Shown: positions 1 to 7,122, numbered from the stretch's first letter. The stretch: DNA of 7,634 nt from Actinomycetes bacterium (GCA_023412435.1 JAEYNS010000158.1:1-7634); one strand, 5' to 3'. The notes: generated from the sequence alone by a model not told the origin. Made by a program: numbers and translations.

Positions 1-1
1 C

Positions 2-3000
2 CCCGAGGCGCCCGGCTCCGGTATGGGCGTCTCCCCCGACCTGCCCCGGCACAGCGTCACCCCTGCCTCCGCCCCGGCCGAGGCCGTCCGGACGCCGCTG
101 CGGGGTGCCCCGATGCGCACCGCGAGGAACATGGACGCCTCACTGGCGGTCCCGACCGCGACGAGCGTCCGCGAGGTGCCGATGAAGCTGGCGATCGACC
201 AGCGCCAGATGATCAACGAGCACCTCGCCCGCTCCACCGGCGGCAAGGTCTCCTTCACTCACCTGATCGGCTACGCGATGGTGCGCGCCCTGGCCGCCAT
301 GCCGGAGATGAACAACCACTACGAACTGGTCGACGACAAGCCGCACATGGTGATCCCGCCGGGAATCAACCTCGGGCTCGCCATCGACCAGACCAAGGCC
401 GACGGCACCCGCCAGCTGCTGGTGCCCAACATCAAGAACTGCGCCAGCCTGAGCTTCGCCCAGTTCTGGGCCGCCTACGAAAAGCTGGTCCGCCGCGCGA
501 GGTCCAATGAGTTGACCGCCGACGACTTCGTCGGCACCACCGCGAGCCTCACCAACCCCGGCGGGCTGGGCACCAACCACTCGGTTCCCCGCCTGATGCC
601 CGGGCAGAGCGTGATCCTCGGGGTCGGCTCGATCGACTACCCACCGGAGTTCCAGGGCACCAGCCAGGAGCGGATCAACGACCTCGGGGTCTCGAAGGTG
701 ACCACGCTCACCTCGACCTACGATCACCGGGTGATCCAGGGCGCCCAGTCGGGTGAATTCCTGCGCCGGATCCACGAACTTCTGATCGGCAAGCACGACT
801 TCTACGACGAGATCTTCGCCTCGCTGCGGGTGCCGTACACGCCGATCCGGTGGGCGGGTGACGTCAGCGATGACCGGCACGGCGCGGTGCCGAGGGTCGC
901 CCGGGTGTTCGCGCTGATCAACGCCTACCGGACCCTCGGCCACTACATGGCCGACATCGATCCCCTGGAGTACCGCCAGCGCACCCACCCCGAGCTCGCC
1001 ATCGAGTACCACGGCCTGACGCTGTGGGATCTCGACCGCAGCTTCCCGATCGGCGACCTCGGCGGCCAGGAGGGCCGCCAGTTCACGATGCGCGAGATCC
1101 TCGCAGGGCTGCGCGGCTCCTACTGCCGCACGGTCGGGGTGGAGTACATGCACATCGCCGACAACGAGCAGCGCGCCTGGATCCAGGAGCGGTTCGAGCG
1201 TCCGTTCGTGCCGTGGCCCCGCGAGGAGCACCTGCGCATCCTCGACAAGCTCAACGAGGCCGAGATCTTCGAGACCTTCCTGCAGACCAAGTTCGTCGGG
1301 CAGAAGCGGTTCTCCCTCGAGGGTGGCGAGTCCGCCATCGTCTTCCTGGACGAGGTCTGCGAGCGGGCCGCAGACGCCGAACTGGACGAGGCGATCATCG
1401 GCATGCCGCACCGCGGTCGGCTCAACGTGCTGGCCAACATCGTCGGCAAGTCCTACGCCCAGATCTTCCGGGAGTTCGACGGCGGCTTCGACCCACGCCT
1501 GGCCGAGGGCAGCGGCGACGTGAAGTACCACCTCGGCTCCGAGGGGCAGTTCACCGCGGCGTCGGGCAAGACGATCAAGACCTCGGTCGCCGCCAACCCC
1601 AGCCACCTCGAAGCCGTGAGCCCTGTGCTGGAAGGCATCGTGCGGGCCAAGCTCGACCAGCACGCCCGCACCGACGGGGTCTTCCCCGTGCTGCCGGTGC
1701 TGATCCACGGCGACGCCAGCTTCGCCGGCCAGGGCGTCGTGTACGAGACCCTGCAGATGAGTCAGCTGCGCGCCTACAAGACCGGCGGCACCATCCACCT
1801 GGTGATCAACAACCAGGTCGGCTTCACCACGGCCCCGATCGAGTCCCGCTCGACCGTCTACGCCACCGACCTGGCCAAGGGTTTCCAGACCCCGATCTTC
1901 CACGTCAACGGCGACGACCCCGAAGCGGTGGCGAGGGTCGCCCAGATCGCCTTCGACTTCCGGCAGCGGTTCGCCAAGGACGTCGTCATCGACCTGGTCT
2001 GCTACCGCAGGCGCGGCCACAACGAGGGCGACGACCCGAGCTTCACCCAGCCGCTGATGTACGACCTGATCGAGCAGAAGCGCAGCGTCCGCAAGCTCTA
2101 CACCGAGGCGCTGATCGGCCGTGGGGCCATCTCGACCGAAGACGCCGAGCAGGTGATCGGACGGTTCCGCGAGCGCCTGGAGGGCGTCTTCAAGGAGGTG
2201 CGACAGGCGTCCACGGCCGAGGACGAGACCTACCGCAAGGCTCCGTACTACCCGCCGAAACTCGGCAAGGACCGAGGGACGGCGATCACGCCGCAGACCA
2301 TGGAGGCGGTCGCCGCCGCCCACCTGTCCTTCCCGGCGGGCTTCACCGTCCACCCGAAGGTGTTGCCCCAGCTGGAGCGCAGGGCTGAGGCGATCCGCAC
2401 CGGCCCGATCGACTGGGCCACCGCGGAGATGCTCGCCCTCGGCTCGCTGCTGCTGGAGGGCCGCCCGGTGCGGCTGGTCGGCCAGGACACCCGCCGCGGC
2501 ACGTTCAGTCAGCGGTTCGCCGCGATCGTCGACCGGGTGACCAACGAGGCCTACGTGCCGTTGAAGCACCTGGCCGAGGACCAGGGCCAGTTCCACGTCT
2601 TCGATTCGCTGCTCAGCGAGTACGCCGCCATGGGCTTCGAGTACGGCTACTCGGTGGCAGCCCCCGATGCCCTGGTGTGCTGGGAGGCGCAGTACGGCGA
2701 CTTCGCCAACGGCGCCCAGACCATCGCCGACGAGTTCATCTCGGCCGGCAACGCCAAGTGGACGCAGAAGTCGGGTGTCGTGCTGTTGCTGCCGCACGGC
2801 TAGGAGGGCCAGGGACCCGACCACTCCTCCGCCCGCCTGGAACGCTGGCTGTCACTGTGCTCGGAGGGGTCGCTGGCGGTGTGCCAGCCCTCCACCCCGG
2901 CGAGCTACTTCCACCTGCTGCGCACCCACGCCTACGTCAACTGGCACCGGCCGGTGGTGATCGCCACCCCGAAGTCGATGCTGCGCCACAAGGTGGCGGT

Positions 3001-3454
3001 GTCGCCCGTCTCGGAGTTCACCGAAGGAAGCTGGCAACCTGCCATGGGAGACCCGACGATCACCGACCCGACCGGGGTCGAGCGGGTGGTGCTGTGCTCG
3101 GGCAAGATCCGCTGGGAACTGGTCGCGGCCCGCGCCGAGGCGGGGCTGGACGGCAAGGTGGCGATCCTGCCGCTGGAGCGGCTCTACCCGCTGCCGGCGC
3201 GGGAACTGGCCGCCGAACTCGACCGCTATCGGCACGTCAGCGAGGTCCGCTACGTGCAGGACGAGCCGGAGAACCAGGGCGCGTGGTGGTTCCTCAAGGC
3301 CAACCTGCCTGCCGCCATCGGCGCGCTCCTGCCCAGCTACGAGCTGAACCTCACCGGGATCACCCGACCGGCCGCGTCCGCCCCCGCTGTCGGTTCCCTC
3401 AAGGTCCACCTCGAGCAGGCGTCCGATCTGCTCGAACGCGCACTGGCGGGCTGA
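2..3454 (+). pseudogene. kgd: Multifunctional 2-oxoglutarate decarboxylase/dehydrogenase Kgd (E2-like/E1 fusion), 5'-partial, interrupted by an in-frame TAG
   Basis: Kgd is the actinobacterial E2-E1 fusion of the TCA cycle. It decarboxylates 2-oxoglutarate with thiamine diphosphate and can pass the succinyl group to lipoyl carriers. The frame is open from base 2, so the ATG at 23 is not the start; roughly 80-100 N-terminal residues probably lie off the edge (M. tuberculosis Kgd is 1231 residues). Counting from that ATG, the E2-like acyltransferase domain spans about 36-260 and contains TYDHRVIQG (His 235). The E1 domain follows, with EGGES, IGMPHRGRLNVLANIVGK (His 463) and a thiamine diphosphate motif from GDASFAGQG (563) to NN (596-597). 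The C-terminal transketolase-like domain starts with YGDFANGAQTIADEFISAG. A TAG at 2801-2803 replaces the residue after LLLPHG, and EGQGPDHSSARLERW follows in the same frame to a TGA at 3452. The 926-residue product would lack the last ~216 residues and should be inactive. Identity is certain; whether the lesion is real is not. Confidence 0.93.
2801..2803 (+). other. In-frame amber codon inside kgd
   Basis: The bases ggc-TAG-gag-ggc-cag-gga-ccc-gac-cac read HG-stop-EGQGPDH. E. coli SucA has Tyr at this position and M. tuberculosis Kgd has His (recalled sequences). TAC to TAG is a single C-to-G change, so the ancestral codon was most likely TAC. No other stop or frame change occurs in the 1151 codons visible. 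As a side effect the change makes TAGGAGG, a strong Shine-Dalgarno-like string, but no ATG, GTG or TTG lies at a suitable distance behind it. Confidence 0.95.
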
Positions 3455-3459
3455 AGGCC

Positions 3460-3639
3460 GTGTACTTTACCGATCGCGGGATCGAGGAGCTCCAGCAGCG
3501 CAGGGGCGAGGAGGAGGTCAGCCTCGACTGGCTGGCCGAGCAGATGCGGGTCTTCGTCGACCTGTTCCCCGAGTTCGAGATCCCGGTGGAGCGCCTGGCC
3601 ACGTGGCTGGCCAGGCTGGACGACGACGAGGACGAATGA
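3460..3639 (+). CDS. DUF6104-like small acidic protein, 59 residues
   Basis: This is a 59-residue protein beginning (V/M)YFTDRGIEELQQRRGEEE and ending WLARLDDDEDE. It resembles the DUF6104 family, small actinobacterial proteins that I recall lying directly downstream of kgd; no function is established to my knowledge. The GTG at 3460 is chosen because family members begin MYFTDRG, and no ATG in the frame would give that N-terminus. The ribosome binding site is weak (GAAGG overlapping the kgd stop, only 2 bases before GTG), which suggests translational coupling. It starts 5 bases after kgd and its stop overlaps the galK start (ATGA). The sequence is predicted helical with a strongly acidic tail, and has no signal peptide or membrane segment. 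The position next to kgd suggests, but does not prove, a link to 2-oxoglutarate metabolism. Confidence 0.85.
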   Translation: MYFTDRGIEELQQRRGEEEVSLDWLAEQMRVFVDLFPEFEIPVERLATWLARLDDDEDE

Positions 3640-4769
3640 GCGAACACCTGGCGGTCGCAGACCGGTTCACCGACCTGGTAGGCGCACCGCCGGACGGCGT
3701 GTGGGTGGCGCCGGGCCGGATCAACCTGATCGGGGAGCACACCGACTACAACGGCGGGTTCGTGCTGCCCTTCGCCATCCCTCAGGCGGCGCGAGTGGCC
3801 GCCTCGGCACGCCGGGACGGCCGCTGGCGGTTCACCTCGCTCGACCTCGGCTCCACAGTCGAGACCGACACCCTCACCCCCGGTGAGAGCGGCTGGCACG
3901 CCTACCTCGCCGGCGTGGTGTGGGCGCTGAGGGAGGCGGGCCACGAAGTGGGGGGCGCGGACTTCGTCCTGACCTCCGACATACCGATCGGCGCAGGACT
4001 GTCCTCCTCGGCCGCGATCGAGTGCGCGACGCTCACCGCGCTGTGCGACCTGTATGGCCTGGACATCGCACCGATGGAGCGGGCGAAGCTCGCCCAGCGC
4101 GCAGAGAACGCCTACGTCGGAGCTCCGACCGGGCTGATGGACCAGGCCGCGTCCACCCTGTGCACCGCCGACCACGCCCTCTTCCTCGACTGCCACACCC
4201 TCGAGGTGCGCCAGATCCCGCTGCGACTCGACGACGCGGGCCTGCAGATCCTCGTGGTCGACACCCGTACCCCGCACAGCCACGTGGACGGCGAGTACGC
4301 CGCCCGGCGGGCAACCTGCACCCAGGCCTGCCGCACCCTCGGCATCGACCTGCTGCGCGACGTGACCGACCTCAGCGAGGCGCTGGGCCGGCTCGACGGC
4401 CTGGCGGCTCGCCGGGTGCGGCACGTCGTGACGGAGAACGAGCGCGTCCTGGCCGCCACCGAGGCGCTCCGCACCGGCGACTTCGCCCGGATGGGCGGGT
4501 TGATGGCCGCGTCCCACGTCTCGATGCGCGACGACTACGAGATCACCGTCGCTACCGTCGACCTGGCGGTCGAGACGCTGCTGGCGGCCGGCGCGCTGGG
4601 CGCGCGGATGACCGGCGGCGGGTTCGGCGGCTGCGTGCTGGGGCTGATCCCCTCCGATCGAGCGGAGGCCGCCGCAGCGGCGGTCGTCGACGCATTCGCG
4701 GCAGCCGGGTTCGGCGCCCCGGTCAGCTTCCCGGCGTCTGCTTCTGCCGGGGCTCGTCGGCTGGCCTGA
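3636..4769 (+). CDS. galK: Galactokinase GalK
   Basis: GalK is a cytoplasmic GHMP-family kinase that phosphorylates alpha-D-galactose at C1 with ATP, the first committed step of the Leloir pathway. The 377-residue length fits the family. Visible motifs are the galactokinase signature GRINLIGEHTDYNGGFVLP (27-45), the ATP-binding GHMP motif IPIGAGLSSSAA (116-127), the predicted catalytic Asp 169 in GLMDQ, and the C-terminal GHMP motif MTGGGFGGCV (325-334). All key residues appear intact. An in-frame start exists at 3603, but ATG 3636 gives the usual N-terminus and overlaps the upstream small gene by 4 bases (ATGA), which argues for coupled translation. No galT or galE is present in the window, so the rest of the pathway must be elsewhere. 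The last 47 bases overlap the convergent membrane-protein gene. Confidence 0.96.
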   Translation: MSEHLAVADRFTDLVGAPPDGVWVAPGRINLIGEHTDYNGGFVLPFAIPQAARVAASARRDGRWRFTSLDLGSTVETDTLTPGESGWHAYLAGVVWALREAGHEVGGADFVLTSDIPIGAGLSSSAAIECATLTALCDLYGLDIAPMERAKLAQRAENAYVGAPTGLMDQAASTLCTADHALFLDCHTLEVRQIPLRLDDAGLQILVVDTRTPHSHVDGEYAARRATCTQACRTLGIDLLRDVTDLSEALGRLDGLAARRVRHVVTENERVLAATEALRTGDFARMGGLMAASHVSMRDDYEITVATVDLAVETLLAAGALGARMTGGGFGGCVLGLIPSDRAEAAAAAVVDAFAAAGFGAPVSFPASASAGARRLA

Positions 4770-5139
4770 CCGGCCACTCCAGCCCGCGGGCGGTGGACGG
4801 CAGCGCCACCGCGACCAGGGTCACGGCGGCCACCACCACCACGATCCAGGCCAGCGGCGCGGACGGCGTCATGGTGTAGGCGACGATCACGTTCAGCGCC
4901 GAGAGGGTGAGCACGGGTCCACGCCCCAGCAGGTGGCCCCGCCACAACGCCCAGGCCGCCGCGATGCAGACCAGGCCGTAGACGCCCAGCCAGCCGGCGA
5001 TCGCCCCACTGAAGGTGCCGTGGCCCGAGACGAGGGAGGCGATGGCGAAGCCGAGCACCAGCAGCCCTGAGGCGACCGCGCCGGCGCACGCGACGATCGT
5101 CCCCACGGACCGGGCGGGTCGCTGCTGGTCTGTTGACAC
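4723..5139 (-). CDS. Hypothetical four-helix integral membrane protein, 138 residues
   Basis: I do not recognise a named family. The protein is small and very hydrophobic, with four likely transmembrane helices at about residues 12-37, 44-66, 73-90 and 94-113. It has a polar N-terminus (STDQQRPARS) and a polar C-terminal tail rich in Arg, Glu and Pro (about 115-138). No catalytic motif or signal-peptide cleavage site is visible. The start is the GTG at 5139; there is no good ribosome binding site, but a TAGGCT -10-like element ends 6 bases before it, so leaderless translation is possible. The gene is convergent with galK, sharing 47 bases at the 3' ends, and divergent from whiB1. The coherent alternation of helices and loops supports a real gene, although high-GC DNA readily yields hydrophobic shadow frames. 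Confidence 0.75.
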   Translation of the reverse strand: MSTDQQRPARSVGTIVACAGAVASGLLVLGFAIASLVSGHGTFSGAIAGWLGVYGLVCIAAAWALWRGHLLGRGPVLTLSALNVIVAYTMTPSAPLAWIVVVVAAVTLVAVALPSTARGLEWPVRPADEPRQKQTPGS

Positions 5140-5157
5140 GGCGGCAGCCTATCCGGC
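5140..5157 (-). promoter_or_regulatory. Possible leaderless promoter of the membrane-protein gene (TAGGCT)
   Basis: Reading leftwards on the minus strand, GGATAGGCT-GCCGCC-GTG places a TAnnnT -10 element 6 bases before the start codon, and no Shine-Dalgarno sequence is visible. This fits leaderless initiation on GTG. No -35 element is convincing. Confidence 0.3.
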
Positions 5158-5173
5158 AAGGGGGATTGTGGCG

Positions 5174-5200
5174 CGCACCTGTTCAATCGGAATGGGTGCG
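5174..5200. repeat. Inverted repeat CGCACC-N15-GGTGCG, possible operator
   Basis: Two perfect 6-base arms are separated by 15 bases, so their centres are 21 bases apart, about two helical turns. The centre (5187) is about 54 bases upstream of the predicted whiB1 transcription start and about 48 bases upstream of the divergent GTG. The arms do not match the mycobacterial CRP consensus. Binding by a dimeric regulator is an inference. Confidence 0.35.
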
Positions 5201-5228
5201 TCTGAACGGGTTACCGAATTGGAGCGCC

Positions 5229-5234
5229 TACACT
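5229..5234 (+). promoter_or_regulatory. Possible -10 element of the whiB1 promoter (TACACT)
   Basis: TACACT fits the actinobacterial -10 pattern TAnnnT. It would place the transcription start near 5241 and give a leader of about 116 bases. No clear -35 is visible at 16-18 bases upstream, so the call rests on the -10 alone. Confidence 0.35.
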
Positions 5235-5303
5235 TGTCTGAGCGCTGACCGCGGTCCAAGGTTGAACGGGCGCCAGCTGGTCTGCGCCGACCCCTTGCCA
5301 AAC

Positions 5304-5318
5304 CGGGGCTTTGCCCCG
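5304..5318 (+). repeat. Short perfect hairpin in the whiB1 leader
   Basis: CGGGGC-TTT-GCCCCG forms a 6-bp stem with a 3-base loop, 20 bases before the whiB1 Shine-Dalgarno sequence. It lies inside the predicted untranslated leader and could affect mRNA stability or ribosome access. It has no following T run, so an attenuator is not supported. Confidence 0.45.
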
Positions 5319-5338
5319 ACTGTGGTATCGACCCACTT

Positions 5339-5344
5339 AAGGAG
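5339..5344 (+). promoter_or_regulatory. Ribosome binding site deciding the whiB1 start (AAGGAG)
   Basis: AAGGAG lies directly against an upstream ATG at 5345 (no spacer) but 12 bases from the ATG at 5357. Only the second is usable, and it also yields the WhiB1-like N-terminus MDWRH. Confidence 0.7.
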
Positions 5345-5356
5345 ATGTGGTTCTTC

Positions 5357-5608
5357 ATGGACTGGCGCCACCGAGCTGCCTGCCTGACCGAGGACCCGGA
5401 GTTGTTCTTCCCCGTCGGCAACACCGGTCCCGCTCTCATGCAGATAGCGGAGGCCAAGAAGGTGTGCCGTCGCTGCGAGGTGCGCGAGACGTGCCTGCAG
5501 TGGGCGCTGGACGCCGGTCAGGACCATGGGGTCTGGGGTGGGCTGTCCGAGGACGAGCGCAGGTCGATGAAGCGTCGCGCCGCCAGGATGCGAGTCAAGG
5601 CCGGCTGA
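5357..5608 (+). CDS. whiB1: WhiB1-type iron-sulfur transcriptional regulator
   Basis: This is a Wbl-family protein: a small [4Fe-4S] transcription factor that binds the primary sigma factor and, in mycobacteria, responds to nitric oxide. Length is 83 residues (M. tuberculosis WhiB1 has 84). The four cluster ligands are Cys 9, 37, 40 and 46, the same spacing as WhiB1, followed by the GVWGG turn (58-62) and a basic C-terminal tail (RRSMKRRAARMRVKAG) that would contact DNA. The N-terminus MDWRHRAAC and the segment DPELFFPVGNTGPAL are near-identical to WhiB1. An ATG four codons upstream (5345) is rejected because it abuts the ribosome binding site. The gene is convergent with pdtaS with an 11-base gap, an arrangement also known for M. 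tuberculosis Rv3219/Rv3220c, which strengthens the assignment. Confidence 0.95.
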   Translation: MDWRHRAACLTEDPELFFPVGNTGPALMQIAEAKKVCRRCEVRETCLQWALDAGQDHGVWGGLSEDERRSMKRRAARMRVKAG

Positions 5609-5619
5609 GCGCCCGCCCG

Positions 5620-7080
5620 TCACGCCAGCGGCACCCGCACCGAGGCCACGGTTCCGATCCCGTCCTCACCGGGTAGCAGGCTGAACTCCCCGCCCAGGTC
5701 GTCGACCAGGGTGCTCACTATCGAGAGCCCGAGGCTGGTCGACGAGCCGAGGGCGAAGTCTGCCGGCAGCGGCACGCCGTGATTGACGACCTCGACCACC
5801 AACTGCGCGTCCTCCTGCCGGGGGCGCACCCAGACGCTGCCGGAACTGTCCCCCAGGCCGTGCTCGACGGCGTTCTGGCAGAGCTCGGTGAGCACCAGCG
5901 ACAGGCTGGTCGCCACTTCGGCAGGGACGAACCCGAAGCTGCCTTCCCGCACCATCTTCACCTTGCCGCCGGTCGCGGCGACGTCACCCACCATCCGCAA
6001 CAACCGGTCGGCGACGTCGTCGAACTGGACCGAGGTGTCGAAGGCCTGGGAGAGGATCTCGTGCACCACGGCGATTGAGGTGACCCGCTTCATCGCATCG
6101 TCCAGGGCCCCCTTGGCGTCCGGCGACGTGATCCGGCGGGACTGCAGCCGCAGCAGCGCCGCAACCGTCTGGAGGTTGTTCTTCACCCGGTGGTGGATCT
6201 CGCGGATGGTGGCGTCCTTGGTGACGAGCTGACGCTCCTGGAACCGCAGCTCGGTGGTGTCGCGGCACATCACGAGCATGCCGCTCGGGCCGTGCTCGTC
6301 CCGCAGCGGCAGGATGCGCAACCTGAGGGTCGCGCTGGCGCCCTCGAGTTCGACCTCCCGCGGTCCGCGCCCGGCCAAGGTCGAGGCCAGCGGCACCTCC
6401 ACCGGCTGGCGGTGGTCGGTGATCAGCGACAGGGTCACGGCGACGAAGGACTCCCCCTCCAGGTCGCCGGCCAGGCCCATCCGCCGGTAGGAGCTCAGCG
6501 CGTTGGGGCTGGCGAAGTTGATCATCCCGGCCGTGTCGACCCGGATCGTGCCGTCCCCGACCCGTGGCGACACCCACGGCACCGGCTGGTCACCGGGCAA
6601 CGGGAACTCCCCGCGGTGCACCATCCCGGCGAGGATGTCCGCGGTGTCCAGGTAGGCGTCCTCCAGCGCGCCGGGGGCCCGCACCCCCATCTGGTTGGTG
6701 TGCATCTCCACGATGGCGATGCAGCGCCCGGACAGGACGATCGGGATCGCCCTGATGTCGACGGGGATGCCGGCCTGGAGGCTGTTGCCCGAGGCGTGGC
6801 TGATCTCGCCGGACAGGAAGGCCTCGGTGACCAGGTGCTCGGGGTCGTAGGCGATCTCCTCGCCCACCACGTCGTCCTCCAGCGAGGTCGGTCCGGTGGT
6901 GGGACGGATCTGGGCACAGGCCCAGAAGACGTTCTCGTCCTCGCCGGGAACCCACAAGATGAGGTCTGCGAAGGACAGGTCGGCCAGCAGTGACCATTCG
7001 TCGACCAGCCGGGTGAGCCAGGCGACGTCCGCGGCGCCGAGGACTGTGTGGGCCCCGATCACCTGCTCCATGGTCAGCAT
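5620..7080 (-). CDS. pdtaS: PdtaS-type cytosolic sensor histidine kinase (HisKA_2)
   Basis: PdtaS is a soluble sensor kinase that in mycobacteria phosphorylates the RNA-binding antiterminator PdtaR. The 486 residues (M. tuberculosis: 501) begin with a GAF-like domain (about 1-150; LLADLSFADLILWV), then a PAS-like domain (about 170-280; DGTIRVDTAGMINFASPNALSSYRR). The HisKA_2 region has KDATIREIHHRVKNNLQ with predicted phospho-acceptor His 297. The HATPase_c domain has the N-box TELCQNAVEHG (Asn 403) and SLGLSIVSTLV. No membrane segment is seen. The G1 box is unusual: NHGVPLP (about 434-440) replaces the DxGxG pattern (DDGLGLP in M. tuberculosis). The ATG at 7080 is chosen because its N-terminus (MLTMEQVIGAHTVL) aligns in length with the mycobacterial one; a second ATG at 7071 is possible. 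The frame stays open to 7284, but that extension runs antisense to bL37. pdtaR is not in the window. Confidence 0.93.
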   Translation of the reverse strand: MLTMEQVIGAHTVLGAADVAWLTRLVDEWSLLADLSFADLILWVPGEDENVFWACAQIRPTTGPTSLEDDVVGEEIAYDPEHLVTEAFLSGEISHASGNSLQAGIPVDIRAIPIVLSGRCIAIVEMHTNQMGVRAPGALEDAYLDTADILAGMVHRGEFPLPGDQPVPWVSPRVGDGTIRVDTAGMINFASPNALSSYRRMGLAGDLEGESFVAVTLSLITDHRQPVEVPLASTLAGRGPREVELEGASATLRLRILPLRDEHGPSGMLVMCRDTTELRFQERQLVTKDATIREIHHRVKNNLQTVAALLRLQSRRITSPDAKGALDDAMKRVTSIAVVHEILSQAFDTSVQFDDVADRLLRMVGDVAATGGKVKMVREGSFGFVPAEVATSLSLVLTELCQNAVEHGLGDSSGSVWVRPRQEDAQLVVEVVNHGVPLPADFALGSSTSLGLSIVSTLVDDLGGEFSLLPGEDGIGTVASVRVPLA

Positions 7081-7087
7081 GTCTCCA

Positions 7088-7093
7088 ACCTTA
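7088..7093 (-). promoter_or_regulatory. Possible -10 element (TAAGGT) for leaderless pdtaS
   Basis: On the minus strand TAAGGT matches TAnnnT and ends 7 bases before the ATG at 7080, the usual distance for a leaderless actinobacterial transcript. The same bases could instead act as a ribosome binding site (AAGG, or GGAG just after it), so the two readings compete. No clear -35 was seen. Confidence 0.35.
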
Positions 7094-7122
7094 GGGGGAC
7101 CGGCCACCTGCAGGTCGCCAAG

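Larger units (their letters stand above)
5140..5356. promoter_or_regulatory. Divergent intergenic region between the membrane-protein gene and whiB1
   Basis: These 217 bases contain no convincing coding frame. They are noticeably less GC-rich around 5161-5235 than the flanking genes, as expected for a promoter region. They contain the dyad CGCACC-N15-GGTGCG (5174-5200), a -10-like TACACT (5229-5234), the palindrome GACCGCGGTC (5247-5256), a CGGGGC-TTT-GCCCCG hairpin (5304-5318) and the whiB1 ribosome binding site (5339-5344). The region probably carries control signals for both flanking genes. Confidence 0.6.

Noticed and set aside
23..25. ATG at 23 as the start of kgd
   Set aside because: The frame is open to the left edge and Kgd proteins have an additional N-terminal segment, so this ATG is internal. 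There is also no ribosome binding site before it.
140..2824. 894-codon minus-strand open frame antisense to kgd
   Set aside because: Its translation is rich in Val, Leu, Gly, Asp and Arg with no recognisable domain, and it lies opposite a clearly identified gene. Long antisense frames are common at this GC content.
2677..3459. Upstream extension of the 59-residue DUF6104-like frame to base 2677
   Set aside because: The extension is the +2 shadow of kgd, with low-complexity Arg/Gly/Ala sequence. The family resemblance begins at the GTG at 3460.
5189..5212. GGAAT-N16-GTT resembling an ECF (SigR/SigH-type) promoter upstream of whiB1
   Set aside because: The spacer is about two bases shorter than the usual 18 for that sigma family, and such short motifs arise by chance. 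It is too weak to call.
5322..5336. GTG-N9-CAC before whiB1 as a CRP site
   Set aside because: The spacing does not fit the known consensus, and its position just before the ribosome binding site would not suit activation.
5345..5347. ATG at 5345 as the whiB1 start
   Set aside because: It directly abuts the AAGGAG ribosome binding site, and WhiB1 proteins begin at MDWRH, which corresponds to 5357.
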